Assembly: GCA_902631255.1 (NCBI GenBank)
Contig: CACOXS010000001.1
Location: forward strand, 1-64,000
Direction: 5' to 3'
From: an uncultured Pelagibacteraceae bacterium
GTDB taxonomy: Bacteria > Pseudomonadota > Alphaproteobacteria > Pelagibacterales > Pelagibacteraceae
Length of the DNA stretch: 64,000 nucleotides
Position numbers and translations under genes: made by a program. Positions 22,575 through 31,377 of the stretch are shown piece by piece. The notes below the pieces were generated by a model. It was not told the DNA's origin, ran no database searches, and saw only the letters and a list, made by a program, of their open reading frames with translations. How positions within the stretch are numbered: position 1 is the first letter of the stretch; each line of letters starts with the position of its first letter.

Positions 22575-22889
22575 ATGTCGAAAAAATGTGAACTTACTGG
22601 CAAAATTCCCCTTAAAGGTCATAATGTTAGTCATGCTAATAATAAGACAAAGAGAAGATTTTTACCTAATTTAAAAAAAGTAAAATTTACGAGTGAACTT
22701 TTAAAGAGAAGCATGAAACTTACTGTAAGTAATGCTGGTGTAAGATCTGTAGATAAAAAAGGAAGTTTTGACGAGTTTTTAAAGACTGTAAAAAATAAAA
22801 ATTTATCTCCAAGATTAAAGAAGATGAAGAAAAGTTTATTAATTAAGTCTCCATTTCAAAAAAAACAAGTTCAATCTAAGACAGCTTAA
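22575..22889 (+). CDS. rpmB: 50S ribosomal protein L28
   Basis: The 104-residue protein has the L28 signature [30 protein letters not shown] and the following [21 protein letters not shown]. It is a structural 50S protein. The alphaproteobacterial-type C-terminal extension (residues about 78-104, [20 protein letters not shown]) is present; E. coli L28 is 78 residues. It overlaps the next gene by one base. Confidence 0.97.
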   Translation: MSKKCELTGKIPLKGHNVSHANNKTKRRFLPNLKKVKFTSELLKRSMKLTVSNAGVRSVDKKGSFDEFLKTVKNKNLSPRLKKMKKSLLIKSPFQKKQVQSKTA

Positions 22890-23437
22890 TGAATAAAACT
22901 TTTTTTATACTCTCATTTTTAATGGGAGCAATTGTTTTAGCATCTAACTATTTAGTTCAGTTCCCTGTAAAACATTATGGTTTAGAAGAAATATTAACTT
23001 ATGGAGCTTTTAGCTACCCGATTGCTTTCTTGATCACAGATTTAGCCAACAGATCTTTTGGCAAAATAGTTGCTAGAAAAATTGTTTATATTGGTTTTGC
23101 TATAGGTATTAGCTTTACGCTTTTATTCTCAACAAACTTCACAGACTTAATATCTATAAGAATTGCAATTGGATCTGGTACTGCTTTTTTAGTTGCACAA
23201 CTCTTGGATGTTCAAATTTTTGATAAATTGAGAAAAAAAGAATGGTTTGTTGCACCTTTAACGTCATCTTTGATAGGTTCAACAATTGATACTTTTATAT
23301 TTTTTTCAATATCTTTTTATGGAACAGGCATTCCTTGGATCACATTGTCTTTAGGAGATTTAAGTGTAAAAATTTTTGTTGCTTTAATGATGTTAATCCC
23401 TTTCAGACTACTGCTGAAAACACTTAAACCAGTTTAG
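22889..23437 (+). CDS. Queuosine-precursor transporter, YhhQ/VUT family
   Basis: The 182-residue membrane protein has about six hydrophobic segments and fits the VUT (vitamin uptake/YhhQ) family, which imports preQ0/preQ1. Family-like features are FSYPIAFLITDLANRSFGKIVARKIVYIGF near residues 40-70 and the C-terminal SSLIGSTIDTFIFFSISF motif. The gene abuts rpmB and ends 2 bp from the convergent agmatinase-like gene. Substrate is by family only. Confidence 0.82.
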   Translation: MNKTFFILSFLMGAIVLASNYLVQFPVKHYGLEEILTYGAFSYPIAFLITDLANRSFGKIVARKIVYIGFAIGISFTLLFSTNFTDLISIRIAIGSGTAFLVAQLLDVQIFDKLRKKEWFVAPLTSSLIGSTIDTFIFFSISFYGTGIPWITLSLGDLSVKIFVALMMLIPFRLLLKTLKPV

Positions 23438-23439
23438 AT

Positions 23440-24393
23440 TTAATATAAATATTTATAAGATAATATTTTATAAGCCAACTTTGCTACTAGAAAATTGTAG
23501 GAATTAAATCCTTTAATTGGTGCGAGCTCATTTATATCTGCGCCAACGATGTTTGAATTTTTGGCTGCAATCTTAATTATATCTAAAACTTCATCCCATA
23601 GTAAACCACCAGGTTCAGGTGTTCCAGTTGCAGGCATGATACTCGAATCTAAACCATCTACATCGAAAGTTAGATACACAGTCTTATTTTTAATAAGTTT
23701 TTTAAATTTTTTTAGATTCCATTTTGACTTATCTTTTGCCCAAAAAATACTAATTCTAGATTTATTTTTTTTTAAAAAAGGTATCTCTTCTCTAGAAATA
23801 TTTCTTATTCCAAATGAGATTATTGAAACATTCTTATAATCTAAACATCTCCTGATAGCAGATGCGTGTGAAAATTTCTCACCATTGTAACTTTCTCTTA
23901 AATCTGCATGAGCATCAAAATGTAAAAGGCAGATGTTTTTGTGTTTTTTAACAAATGGAACTATACATCCTGGCGTGATTGAATGTTCACCACCAAAAGT
24001 CATAGGAAAAAGTTTTTTATTAAGAATTTCTTTATTTACTTCAGCTATCTTTTTTAAAGCTTTTTTAATATTCTTATCAATCTTAAATGGTTTTAAAGTT
24101 TTAATACCAATTTTTTTGTAAGGTTCACAATTTAATTCCTCATCATATAATTCAACTTGATGTGAAGCTTTAATTATCTCTTTTGGGCCATTTTTAGTCC
24201 CACCACCATAACTCACAGTTTTTTCTAGACCAAAAGGAACAATTACAACTTTTTCTTTAAAATTGAATTTATTATCTATTCCAAGAAATCCTTTTTTATT
24301 TGAAAGATATTGCAATGTTTTATCCAAAAATTTTTGTAAAGTTTTTTCTATCTCTATTTTTCCATTCACCTTTATGATATGCATCACTTGCAA
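23440..24393 (-). CDS. speB: Agmatinase-like ureohydrolase (arginase family)
   Basis: The protein (up to 317 residues) belongs to the arginase/agmatinase family. The binuclear Mn ligands are in FGGEHSITPG, LHFDAHADLRESYNG and LTFDVDGLDSSIMPATGTPEPGG. The family removes urea from a guanidino compound; agmatine is the likeliest known substrate. The longest frame overlaps the upstream deoxyhypusine-synthase-like gene by 74 bp. Family similarity begins near residue 45, so a later start such as a TTG near the upstream stop cannot be excluded. No arginine decarboxylase lies in the cluster, so the real substrate is open. Confidence 0.85.
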   Translation of the reverse strand: MQVMHIIKVNGKIEIEKTLQKFLDKTLQYLSNKKGFLGIDNKFNFKEKVVIVPFGLEKTVSYGGGTKNGPKEIIKASHQVELYDEELNCEPYKKIGIKTLKPFKIDKNIKKALKKIAEVNKEILNKKLFPMTFGGEHSITPGCIVPFVKKHKNICLLHFDAHADLRESYNGEKFSHASAIRRCLDYKNVSIISFGIRNISREEIPFLKKNKSRISIFWAKDKSKWNLKKFKKLIKNKTVYLTFDVDGLDSSIMPATGTPEPGGLLWDEVLDIIKIAAKNSNIVGADINELAPIKGFNSYNFLVAKLAYKILSYKYLY

Positions 24394-25363
24394 TCAAAGG
24401 TAATACACTTGTTGCCTCAGCAAAAACCATTTGTTCTTTCGTGACATCAACTTTACCCCATGAACTTGCCTCTTTTAAAGTTGAACTGCTACACGCACCG
24501 TCTCTTGAGTCTGCTACAGTAATTTGCACAGCATATTTATGCATTTCAACATCTTTACCTAAAAGTTCAGCACATATGACTGTGTCCTGAATAAAATTTT
24601 TTGGCACTCCACCACCTATCATGAATAATCCAGAACCTTTTGATTTAATTTTTATTTCAGTTAATTCTCGAAATTCTCTTATAGAGTCTATTGTAATATG
24701 TGATTTTGGGTTCTTTTCTTGATGAATTACTAAACCAAAACCAGCGCTAGAGTCTGTAAAAGCAGGACAGAATATTGGCACATTGTGATCATAGGCAGTT
24801 TCAATTAAAGAGTCTTTCTTTACCGAGTTTTTTTTAAGATATTTTCCCATTTCGTGAATAAATTCTCTAGAGGTATAGCTTCTAGGCTCCAAGTTATCAG
24901 CTATTTCACAAATTTTCTTATCACAAATTTGCAATTCATCTTCGTCAATGTAAGTATCGTATATTCTATCAATATAATTTTTTCTAAGTTCAGTATCATC
25001 TTGAAATTGAGAGCCTTGATAATGCTTAAATCCTAATGCCTCAAAAAAATCCATATCAATTATCGAAGCACCAGTTGCAACGATTGCATCTACCATATTG
25101 TATTTGACTAAATCTTTGTAAATATTCATACAACCCGCTGCTGAGGTCGAACCAGCTAAAGTTAGAAAAATTGTACAATCTTTATCTTTTAACATTTCAT
25201 TATAGATGTTTGCTGCATTTGCAGTTTCTCTAGATACAAATGACATTTTCTCCATTGATGAAATAATTTTTCTAGAGTCAAAAGATGTAATATCTATATG
25301 TTCAACTGGATTTTTAAGAAAGTCTTTTTTACTATTATGTCCTAGATTTTTATTTTTTGACAT
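24320..25363 (-). CDS. Deoxyhypusine synthase-like protein (possible homospermidine-type synthase)
   Basis: The 347-residue protein is a homologue of eukaryotic/archaeal deoxyhypusine synthase. NAD-site-like segments are FLTLAGSTSAAGCMNIYKDL and VDAIVATGASIIDMDF. The catalytic lysine motif SSWGKV is intact (Lys304). SLIETAYDHNVPIFCPAFTDSS and FMIGGGVPKNFIQD are further family features. True DHS moves an aminobutyl group from spermidine to eIF5A, which bacteria lack; relatives such as homospermidine synthase transfer it to putrescine. It sits between a decarboxylase (1-bp overlap) and the agmatinase-like gene, so a polyamine role is very likely. The exact product is unknown. Confidence 0.85.
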   Translation of the reverse strand: MSKNKNLGHNSKKDFLKNPVEHIDITSFDSRKIISSMEKMSFVSRETANAANIYNEMLKDKDCTIFLTLAGSTSAAGCMNIYKDLVKYNMVDAIVATGASIIDMDFFEALGFKHYQGSQFQDDTELRKNYIDRIYDTYIDEDELQICDKKICEIADNLEPRSYTSREFIHEMGKYLKKNSVKKDSLIETAYDHNVPIFCPAFTDSSAGFGLVIHQEKNPKSHITIDSIREFRELTEIKIKSKGSGLFMIGGGVPKNFIQDTVICAELLGKDVEMHKYAVQITVADSRDGACSSSTLKEASSWGKVDVTKEQMVFAEATSVLPLIASDAYHKGEWKNRDRKNFTKIFG

Positions 25364-26547
25364 TAAGCAACTAAAGTATCTTTGTTGCTGTCTTTGTTAT
25401 AGAGGCTCATTATAGCATTATCTTCAACTTCATAAATTTTATTAGAATAGAAACCATTAAATTGTGTTCTAAAGGTTAAGCCGTATGAACCTAATTGTCC
25501 AAGTTCTATATAATCATTTTCTTTAATATTATTAGGTAAAAGAAAAGGACCTTTCATGTAATCCATGCTGTCGCATGTTGGTCCATAAAAATCAAATGCA
25601 GTTAATTTTTTTGAAATAATTTTGTTTGAATTATCTTTTATCATTTTAGATGGAAACACAATATTTGGTGTTCCTGCATCAAAAAGTGTTCCATAAGTTC
25701 CATCATTTATATAAAGTTTTTGTTTTTTTCTTAAGTTAACCCGAACTATAGTTGAACCACTTTCAGCAACTAAAGCTCTGCCTGGTTCACAAATTATTTC
25801 TGGTAAATTTTCAATCTTTAAATTTTCTAGACCTTTCTTAATTTCATCAAAATAACTCTCTAAAGAGGGTGGAATTAAATCTGGATAGATAGTTGGAAAG
25901 CCGCCTCCTATATTTAAATAATCAGGAACAATTTTCGTTTTCTTTATTATATTTGCAATTTCGGAAATCCCTTTTGAGTATGAAATTGGATGCATACATT
26001 GCGATCCTACGTGAAAACTTAATCCAATCTTTTTTGAATGTTGTTTTACTAATCTTAAAAGTCCTGCCGCCTCTGAACTTATAGCACCAAATTTTTTTGA
26101 TAAGTCAATTTCAGCATGTTCATTCGATACAGCCACCCTTACAAATAATTCTAAATCTTTTGCATTGCTGGTGCTCTCAATAATTTTTATCAATTCATCT
26201 TTAGTATCGAGTGCAAATGTTTTGACTCCATATTTGAAGTATGCTTCACTTATATCTTCTCTACTTTTAATTGTGTGCATGAAAGAACACTTAGATACTT
26301 GATCAAATTTTCTGACTGCTTTTATCTCTTCCACTGAGGCAACATCAAATTGATTAATACCACTTTTTAATAAAGTTTTGATTACCTCAGGATGAGGATT
26401 TGTTTTGACAGCATACAGAATTTTACCTGGAAAGTTTTTTTGAAAAAATTTGGAAGCTGAAAGAATTGATTTCTTTCTAATACAATAAACCGGTTTGTCT
26501 GGTCTCAGTTGATTAACTAATTCTTCAACCGACTTAAATTTTTGCAT
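25363..26547 (-). CDS. Ornithine/lysine decarboxylase, alanine-racemase fold
   Basis: The 394-residue PLP enzyme is a fold-type III (eukaryotic-ODC-like) basic amino acid decarboxylase. The PLP lysine is K48 in LYAVKTNPHPEV. HVGSQCMHP and NIGGGFP are the phosphate-binding regions. The catalytic Cys325 lies in the ODC signature GPTCDSMD. It makes putrescine from ornithine or cadaverine from lysine; the sequence alone does not decide. It is the first gene of a three-gene polyamine unit and is preceded by a G-rich Shine-Dalgarno-like stretch (GGGGGG at 26561-26556) and a leader with a possible attenuator hairpin. Confidence 0.9.
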   Translation of the reverse strand: MQKFKSVEELVNQLRPDKPVYCIRKKSILSASKFFQKNFPGKILYAVKTNPHPEVIKTLLKSGINQFDVASVEEIKAVRKFDQVSKCSFMHTIKSREDISEAYFKYGVKTFALDTKDELIKIIESTSNAKDLELFVRVAVSNEHAEIDLSKKFGAISSEAAGLLRLVKQHSKKIGLSFHVGSQCMHPISYSKGISEIANIIKKTKIVPDYLNIGGGFPTIYPDLIPPSLESYFDEIKKGLENLKIENLPEIICEPGRALVAESGSTIVRVNLRKKQKLYINDGTYGTLFDAGTPNIVFPSKMIKDNSNKIISKKLTAFDFYGPTCDSMDYMKGPFLLPNNIKENDYIELGQLGSYGLTFRTQFNGFYSNKIYEVEDNAIMSLYNKDSNKDTLVA

Positions 26548-26575
26548 TTTTCATGCCCCCCAAAAAAAATTTAAC

Positions 26576-26606
26576 AAAAAAAAGTCTTTTTATTTAAAAA
26601 AACTTT
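26576..26606 (-). terminator. Possible attenuator hairpin in the decarboxylase leader
   Basis: On the minus strand, AAAGTTTTTTTAAATAAAAAG followed by ACTTTTTTTTG forms an imperfect 10-bp inverted repeat that runs directly into eight T. It lies about 30 bp before the decarboxylase start, within the 120-bp divergent gap. The layout resembles an intrinsic terminator, but the stem is almost entirely A/T, so it would be weak and could be compositional. Confidence 0.3.
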
Positions 26607-26695
26607 AATGAATCGAGCAATTAATTCAATACTTACCTAATGTAAAGCAAATAATGACCTATTGAATTGTGGAAAAAAATTCCCATATTGGATAT

Positions 26696-27259
26696 ATGAA
26701 AAACGAAAGTTCATTACAAAATTTAGCTAATTTCAACAATAAATCACTATTAATTGTTGATGATGACAATCCATTTAGAGAAAGATTGGCTAGGGCCATG
26801 GAAAAAAAGGGTTTTGAAGTTATTCAAGCTGAAGGTGTGCAAAAAGGAATTGATACAGTCAAAGCAAAAAAACCAGGATTCGCTGTTGTTGATCTGAGAT
26901 TGGGTGATGGTAATGGTTTGGAAGTTGTAAAACAAATACAAACCTCTAATCCTGAAAGTAGAATAATAATGTTAACAGGATATGGAAATATTCCAACTGC
27001 TGTTGCAGCAATAAAAGAGGGTGCAATCGATTATTTGGCTAAACCTGCAGATGCAGATGATGTTGAAAAAGCTCTTTTAGCTGATCCTGCTAAAAAAGCG
27101 GCTCCACCTGAAAATCCAATGTCAGCAGATAGAGTGAAATGGGAACATATACACAGAGTTTTTGAATTGTGTAACAGAAATGTTTCAGAGACAGCAAGAA
27201 GACTAAAAATGCACCGAAGAACTCTTCAAAGAATTTTATCTAAAAGATCACCTAAATAA
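26696..27259 (+). CDS. regA: RegA/ActR/PrrA-type response regulator
   Basis: The 187-residue regulator (from ATG 26696) has a receiver domain with VDDDNPFRERLARAMEKKGFEV and phospho-acceptor Asp66 in VVDLRLGDGNG. A C-terminal Fis-type helix-turn-helix follows (NRNVSETARRLKMHRRTLQRIL). This matches RegA/ActR/PrrA, global redox and acid response regulators of alphaproteobacteria. A GTG at 26669 would add nine residues, but GGA just before the ATG and family alignment favour the later start. No RegB/ActS kinase is adjacent. The 3' end overlaps bioY by 8 bp. Confidence 0.9.
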   Translation: MKNESSLQNLANFNNKSLLIVDDDNPFRERLARAMEKKGFEVIQAEGVQKGIDTVKAKKPGFAVVDLRLGDGNGLEVVKQIQTSNPESRIIMLTGYGNIPTAVAAIKEGAIDYLAKPADADDVEKALLADPAKKAAPPENPMSADRVKWEHIHRVFELCNRNVSETARRLKMHRRTLQRILSKRSPK

Positions 27260-27803
27260 GTTTTCTTAATTTAAAAATTTTCTTAGCAACAAGCACAAGT
27301 AAAGTTATCTTAAATATTTCAGCTAATAGAAAAGGCTTGACACCTAAATCGAATATAGGTTTGTCCCATCCGATTAGTGTCCCTAACCACAAAATACCAA
27401 AAATATAGATTGTTGATACTGCAAGTATAAGTTTTGAGAAAATGATTAAAAAATTATCTTTTAATTTTACAAAAGAAGCTAAAAAACAAGCTGAAAGAAA
27501 TCCAATTAGATAGCCCATTGTTGGACCTGTAAAATAAGCTAAACCTATTCCTCTTTCCGGAGAATTCGAAAACACGGGAAGACCTGCAATTCCTTCAATT
27601 AAATATAAACCAATTGTCGCAACACCTATTTTATATCCAAAGCTTATTCCAATAAAAAGAACTACAAAAGTTTGCATTGTCATTGGAACTGGATAGAAAG
27701 GAATTTTAATTTTTGCCGAGACAGCAAGTAACACAGAACCTAAAAAAATTACAAGTATTGATTTAATTATTTGGGCTTGTGTATTTTGCTTTATAAGTTC
27801 CAT
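27252..27803 (-). CDS. bioY: Biotin transporter BioY
   Basis: The 183-residue membrane protein is the substrate-binding S component of the biotin ECF transporter. The family signature is clear in IPFYPVPMTMQTFVVLFIGISFGYKIG, YLIEGIAGLPVFSNSPERGIG and the loop TGPTMGYLIGFLSA. About six transmembrane helices are predicted. No energising bioM/bioN genes are adjacent; solitary BioY is known to work in several alphaproteobacteria. It is a single-gene unit divergent from polA. Confidence 0.92.
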   Translation of the reverse strand: MELIKQNTQAQIIKSILVIFLGSVLLAVSAKIKIPFYPVPMTMQTFVVLFIGISFGYKIGVATIGLYLIEGIAGLPVFSNSPERGIGLAYFTGPTMGYLIGFLSACFLASFVKLKDNFLIIFSKLILAVSTIYIFGILWLGTLIGWDKPIFDLGVKPFLLAEIFKITLLVLVAKKIFKLRKLI

Positions 27804-27849
27804 AAAAAATAATACTCTTATTTCTGTCTATAATCTATATTAATTTCTA

Positions 27850-30624
27850 ATGGGAAAAATTAAAAAAACAGATCATTTTTATTTAATTGATGGATCAGGT
27901 TACATTTTTAGAGCGTATTATGCGTTACCACCATTAACGCGTAAAAGTGATGGATTACCGACGGGTGCAGTGAGTGGTTTTTGCAGTATGCTTTTTAAAC
28001 TTCTAGAGGACTCAAAGTCAAATCAAAATTTACAAAAACCAACGCATTTTGCAGTTATATTTGACTCTGCTAGAAAAACTTTCAGAAACGAAATTTATAG
28101 TGATTACAAAGCTAATAGAGCTGAAGCACCTGATGATTTAGCTCCTCAATTTGATTATATTAGAAAATCAGTATTAGCTTTTAATTTACCTTCATTGGAA
28201 TTGATAAATTATGAAGCTGATGACTTAATTGCAACGTATGTTGAAATGATTTTAAAAGAAGGTGCAAAAGTAACAATAGTATCCTCAGATAAGGATTTAA
28301 TGCAATTATATAAAAAAAACGTTCGAATTTATGATCCAATGAAAAATAAGTTTATTTCAGAGGAAGATATTGAAAATAAATTTGGCGTAGGTGCAAGTAA
28401 GGTAATTGATGTCCAGGCTTTAGCTGGTGATAGCAGCGATAATGTACCAGGAGTTCCTGGAATTGGTGTTAAAACAGCTGCAGAATTAATTAATAAATAT
28501 GGAGACCTTGAAAAACTTTTAAAATCTGCTCATGAGATTAAACAAAACAAAAGAAGAGAAACACTCATTGAGAATAAAGATAAGGCTTTAATAAGTAAAA
28601 AACTAGTGACATTAAAAAGTGATGCTCCAGTAAATAAAAATCTAACAGATCTTGAATTAAAAAGTGTTGATAAAGATAAACTCTATAAATTTTTGAGGGA
28701 GATGGAATTTAATAGATTGTTGAGTTCGGCTATCTCTGCATATGGGGAACCAAATTTAACAAGTATCAAAAATGAAGTTAAAATTGAAAAAAATCAAAAA
28801 GCAATCAATAAAAAAGAATATTATCTAATTGAAAATTTGGAACAAATCGACAACTGGATAACTGAAGCTGAGGAGTTAGGTGAAGTTGCAGTAGATACCG
28901 AAACAAATTCATTAGATCCTCATCAGGCAGATCTAGTCGGTGTTTCATTAAGCTCAAAAATTGGAAAAGCTTGTTATATTCCTATTGGTCATAAATCTAA
29001 CAAATGTATCGAAAAAGATTTAGTTTTAAAAAAGTTAAAACCTTTACTTGAGGATCCTAGTATCAAAAAAATAGGTCAAAATATAAAATTTGATTTTATA
29101 GTTTTTTTCAAACACGGAATTAATATGACTTCAATGGAAGATACTATGCTGATGTCCTATGTTCTTGATGCAGGAAAAAATAGACATAATATGGATACAT
29201 TGTCAGAAATTCATTTAAACCATAAAACAATATCTTTTAAAGATTTAGTTGGCACAGGAAAAAAGGAGATTAATTTCAGTGAAGTAGATGTTGAAAAAGC
29301 CAAAGATTACGCAGCCGAAGATGCTGATATTACATTTAGATTATACAAAAAATTTCAAAAAAGTTTGAAGGATGAAAAAATGATAAATATCTACGAGATA
29401 TTTGAAAAGCCTTTATTAAAAATTCTTGCTTTTATGGAAATTGAGGGAGTTAAAATAGATAATAAATTTTTAAAATCATTATCCACTAAATTTGAAAAAA
29501 AGATTGTTAAAATTCAAAATGAAGTTTTTAAAATATCAAAAAAAAAATTTAATATTGCATCACCAAAACAACTTGGGGAAATATTATATAATGATCTTAA
29601 AATTGCAGATTTAAAAAAAACAAAAAAAGGGAGTTTTGCAACAAGCGCTTCAGTTTTAGAAGATTTAGCATTTAAAGGTCATAAGTTTCCCCAATTAGTA
29701 TTGGATTGGAGACAGGTATCTAAATTGAAAAATACCTACTCAGACTCTTTGCCGGAACATATCAATCCTAACACACAAAGGGTACATACTTCTTTTTTAT
29801 TAGCAGCTACTACAACTGGCAGATTAGCGTCAAGCGATCCAAACTTACAAAATATTCCGATTAAATCGGAGGATGGTAAAGATATCCGTAAAGCATTTAT
29901 AGCAAAAAAAGATCATGTTTTAATTTCTGCAGATTATAACCAAATTGAGATGAGAATTTTGGCTGATTTGGCTGATGTGAAAGGATTAAAAAAAGCTTTT
30001 AAAAACAACGAAGATATTCATTCACTCACAGCTAGTCAAATTTTTAATGTTGATATTAAAAAAGTAAATCAAGATCAGAGAAGAAAAGCTAAAGCTATAA
30101 ATTTTGGAATTATATATGGGATTTCACAATATGGATTAGCAAAACAAATTAATGTTACTAATCATGAAGCTGAGGAATTCCTTAAAGCTTATTTTTTGAA
30201 ATTTCCAGAGATTAAAATTTATATGGACCGAACAATAAAGTTTTGTAGAAAAAGTGGATTTGTAAATAATATTTTTGGAAGACGATCACATTTTATTAAT
30301 ATCAACGATAAAAACTATAATATTAGAAATTTCCAAGAGCGCGCAGCAATTAATGCTCCAATTCAAGGTTCTGCTGCAGAAATAATGAGATTAGCCATGA
30401 TAAGACTTAATAAAAAATTAAATGATCAAAAAAATCAAAATACAAAAATGTTGTTGCAAATCCATGACGAATTAATTTTTGAAACTCCCAAAGAAGAGGC
30501 AAAAAGAGTCAGTAAAATTATAATTGATGAAATGTCTAGTGTTGTTAAGAGTGAACAGCATTCTTTTTCCATACCTTTAACAGTTGATCTAAATACCGGA
30601 GAAAATTGGGGTACACTTCATTAA
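27850..30624 (+). CDS. polA: DNA polymerase I
   Basis: The 924-residue enzyme fills gaps and removes RNA primers. Three domains are visible. The 5'-3' exonuclease (1 to about 300) has YEADDLIATY and GDSSDNVPGVPGIGVKTAAEL. The 3'-5' exonuclease (about 325-515) keeps VAVDTETNSLD, GQNIKFDFIVF and YAAEDADITF, so proofreading appears intact. The polymerase domain has motif A ISADYNQIEMRIL, motif B RRKAKAINFGIIYG and motif C LQIHDELIFE. Length is normal. It is a single gene followed after 45 bp by chvI. Confidence 0.98.
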   Translation: MGKIKKTDHFYLIDGSGYIFRAYYALPPLTRKSDGLPTGAVSGFCSMLFKLLEDSKSNQNLQKPTHFAVIFDSARKTFRNEIYSDYKANRAEAPDDLAPQFDYIRKSVLAFNLPSLELINYEADDLIATYVEMILKEGAKVTIVSSDKDLMQLYKKNVRIYDPMKNKFISEEDIENKFGVGASKVIDVQALAGDSSDNVPGVPGIGVKTAAELINKYGDLEKLLKSAHEIKQNKRRETLIENKDKALISKKLVTLKSDAPVNKNLTDLELKSVDKDKLYKFLREMEFNRLLSSAISAYGEPNLTSIKNEVKIEKNQKAINKKEYYLIENLEQIDNWITEAEELGEVAVDTETNSLDPHQADLVGVSLSSKIGKACYIPIGHKSNKCIEKDLVLKKLKPLLEDPSIKKIGQNIKFDFIVFFKHGINMTSMEDTMLMSYVLDAGKNRHNMDTLSEIHLNHKTISFKDLVGTGKKEINFSEVDVEKAKDYAAEDADITFRLYKKFQKSLKDEKMINIYEIFEKPLLKILAFMEIEGVKIDNKFLKSLSTKFEKKIVKIQNEVFKISKKKFNIASPKQLGEILYNDLKIADLKKTKKGSFATSASVLEDLAFKGHKFPQLVLDWRQVSKLKNTYSDSLPEHINPNTQRVHTSFLLAATTTGRLASSDPNLQNIPIKSEDGKDIRKAFIAKKDHVLISADYNQIEMRILADLADVKGLKKAFKNNEDIHSLTASQIFNVDIKKVNQDQRRKAKAINFGIIYGISQYGLAKQINVTNHEAEEFLKAYFLKFPEIKIYMDRTIKFCRKSGFVNNIFGRRSHFININDKNYNIRNFQERAAINAPIQGSAAEIMRLAMIRLNKKLNDQKNQNTKMLLQIHDELIFETPKEEAKRVSKIIIDEMSSVVKSEQHSFSIPLTVDLNTGENWGTLH

Positions 30625-30669
30625 TTTAATTGCCCAAATTAGAACAATTTAGTATTTTTATAATTGAGT

Positions 30670-31377
30670 ATGCAGAAACAAACAATTGCCCTTGTTGACG
30701 ATGATAGAAATATTTTAACAAGTCTGAGTATAGCTTTAGAGAAGGAGGGATTTAAAGTTCAAACATATATTGATGGTGAAAGCGCTTTAATTGGCTTAAC
30801 TAGAACCCCGCCGGATCTAGCAATCGTTGATATTAAAATGCCAAAAATGGATGGAGAAGAACTACTTAAAAAGCTAAGAAAAAAAACTTCTCTACCAGTT
30901 ATTTTTTTGACCTCTAAGGATGATGAAATTGATGAATTGCTTGGGTTGAAATTAGGAGCAGATGATTTCATAAAAAAATCTGGAGGCTTTTCAATTAAAG
31001 TGTTGATTGAGAGAATAAGAGTGCAACTTAGAAAGAAAGATTCAAAAGAAATTATAGAAGAAAACAAAAGTATAATATCTCACGGTAAGTTAAAACTAGA
31101 TCCTTCACAATTAGAGTGTGAATGGAATGGTAAACAATTGCCAGACAAACTTACTACTACCGAATTTTTATTAGTTAAGGAATTAGCAAAAAGACCAGGT
31201 ATAATCAAAGAAAGAGCTCAGTTGATGGATATAGCCTATAGAGAAGATACCGATATAGAGGACAGAACAATAGACAGTCATGTGAAAAGAATAAGAAAAA
31301 AATTTAAAAAGGTTGACCCTGAATTTTCAGCTATAGAAACTAGATATGGAAGTGGATATAGGTGGAATGTTAGTTGA
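30670..31377 (+). CDS. chvI: Two-component response regulator ChvI
   Basis: The protein (235 residues from ATG 30670) is an OmpR-class regulator. The receiver has [19 protein letters not shown], phospho-Asp54 in [12 protein letters not shown], and [23 protein letters not shown]. The winged helix is in the C-terminal third ([40 protein letters not shown]). ChvI controls envelope and acid-stress genes in alphaproteobacteria. A TTG at 30664 gives two extra residues; the ATG fits the usual MQ-x-IALVDDD N-terminus. It overlaps chvG by 1 bp. Confidence 0.94.
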   Translation: MQKQTIALVDDDRNILTSLSIALEKEGFKVQTYIDGESALIGLTRTPPDLAIVDIKMPKMDGEELLKKLRKKTSLPVIFLTSKDDEIDELLGLKLGADDFIKKSGGFSIKVLIERIRVQLRKKDSKEIIEENKSIISHGKLKLDPSQLECEWNGKQLPDKLTTTEFLLVKELAKRPGIIKERAQLMDIAYREDTDIEDRTIDSHVKRIRKKFKKVDPEFSAIETRYGSGYRWNVS

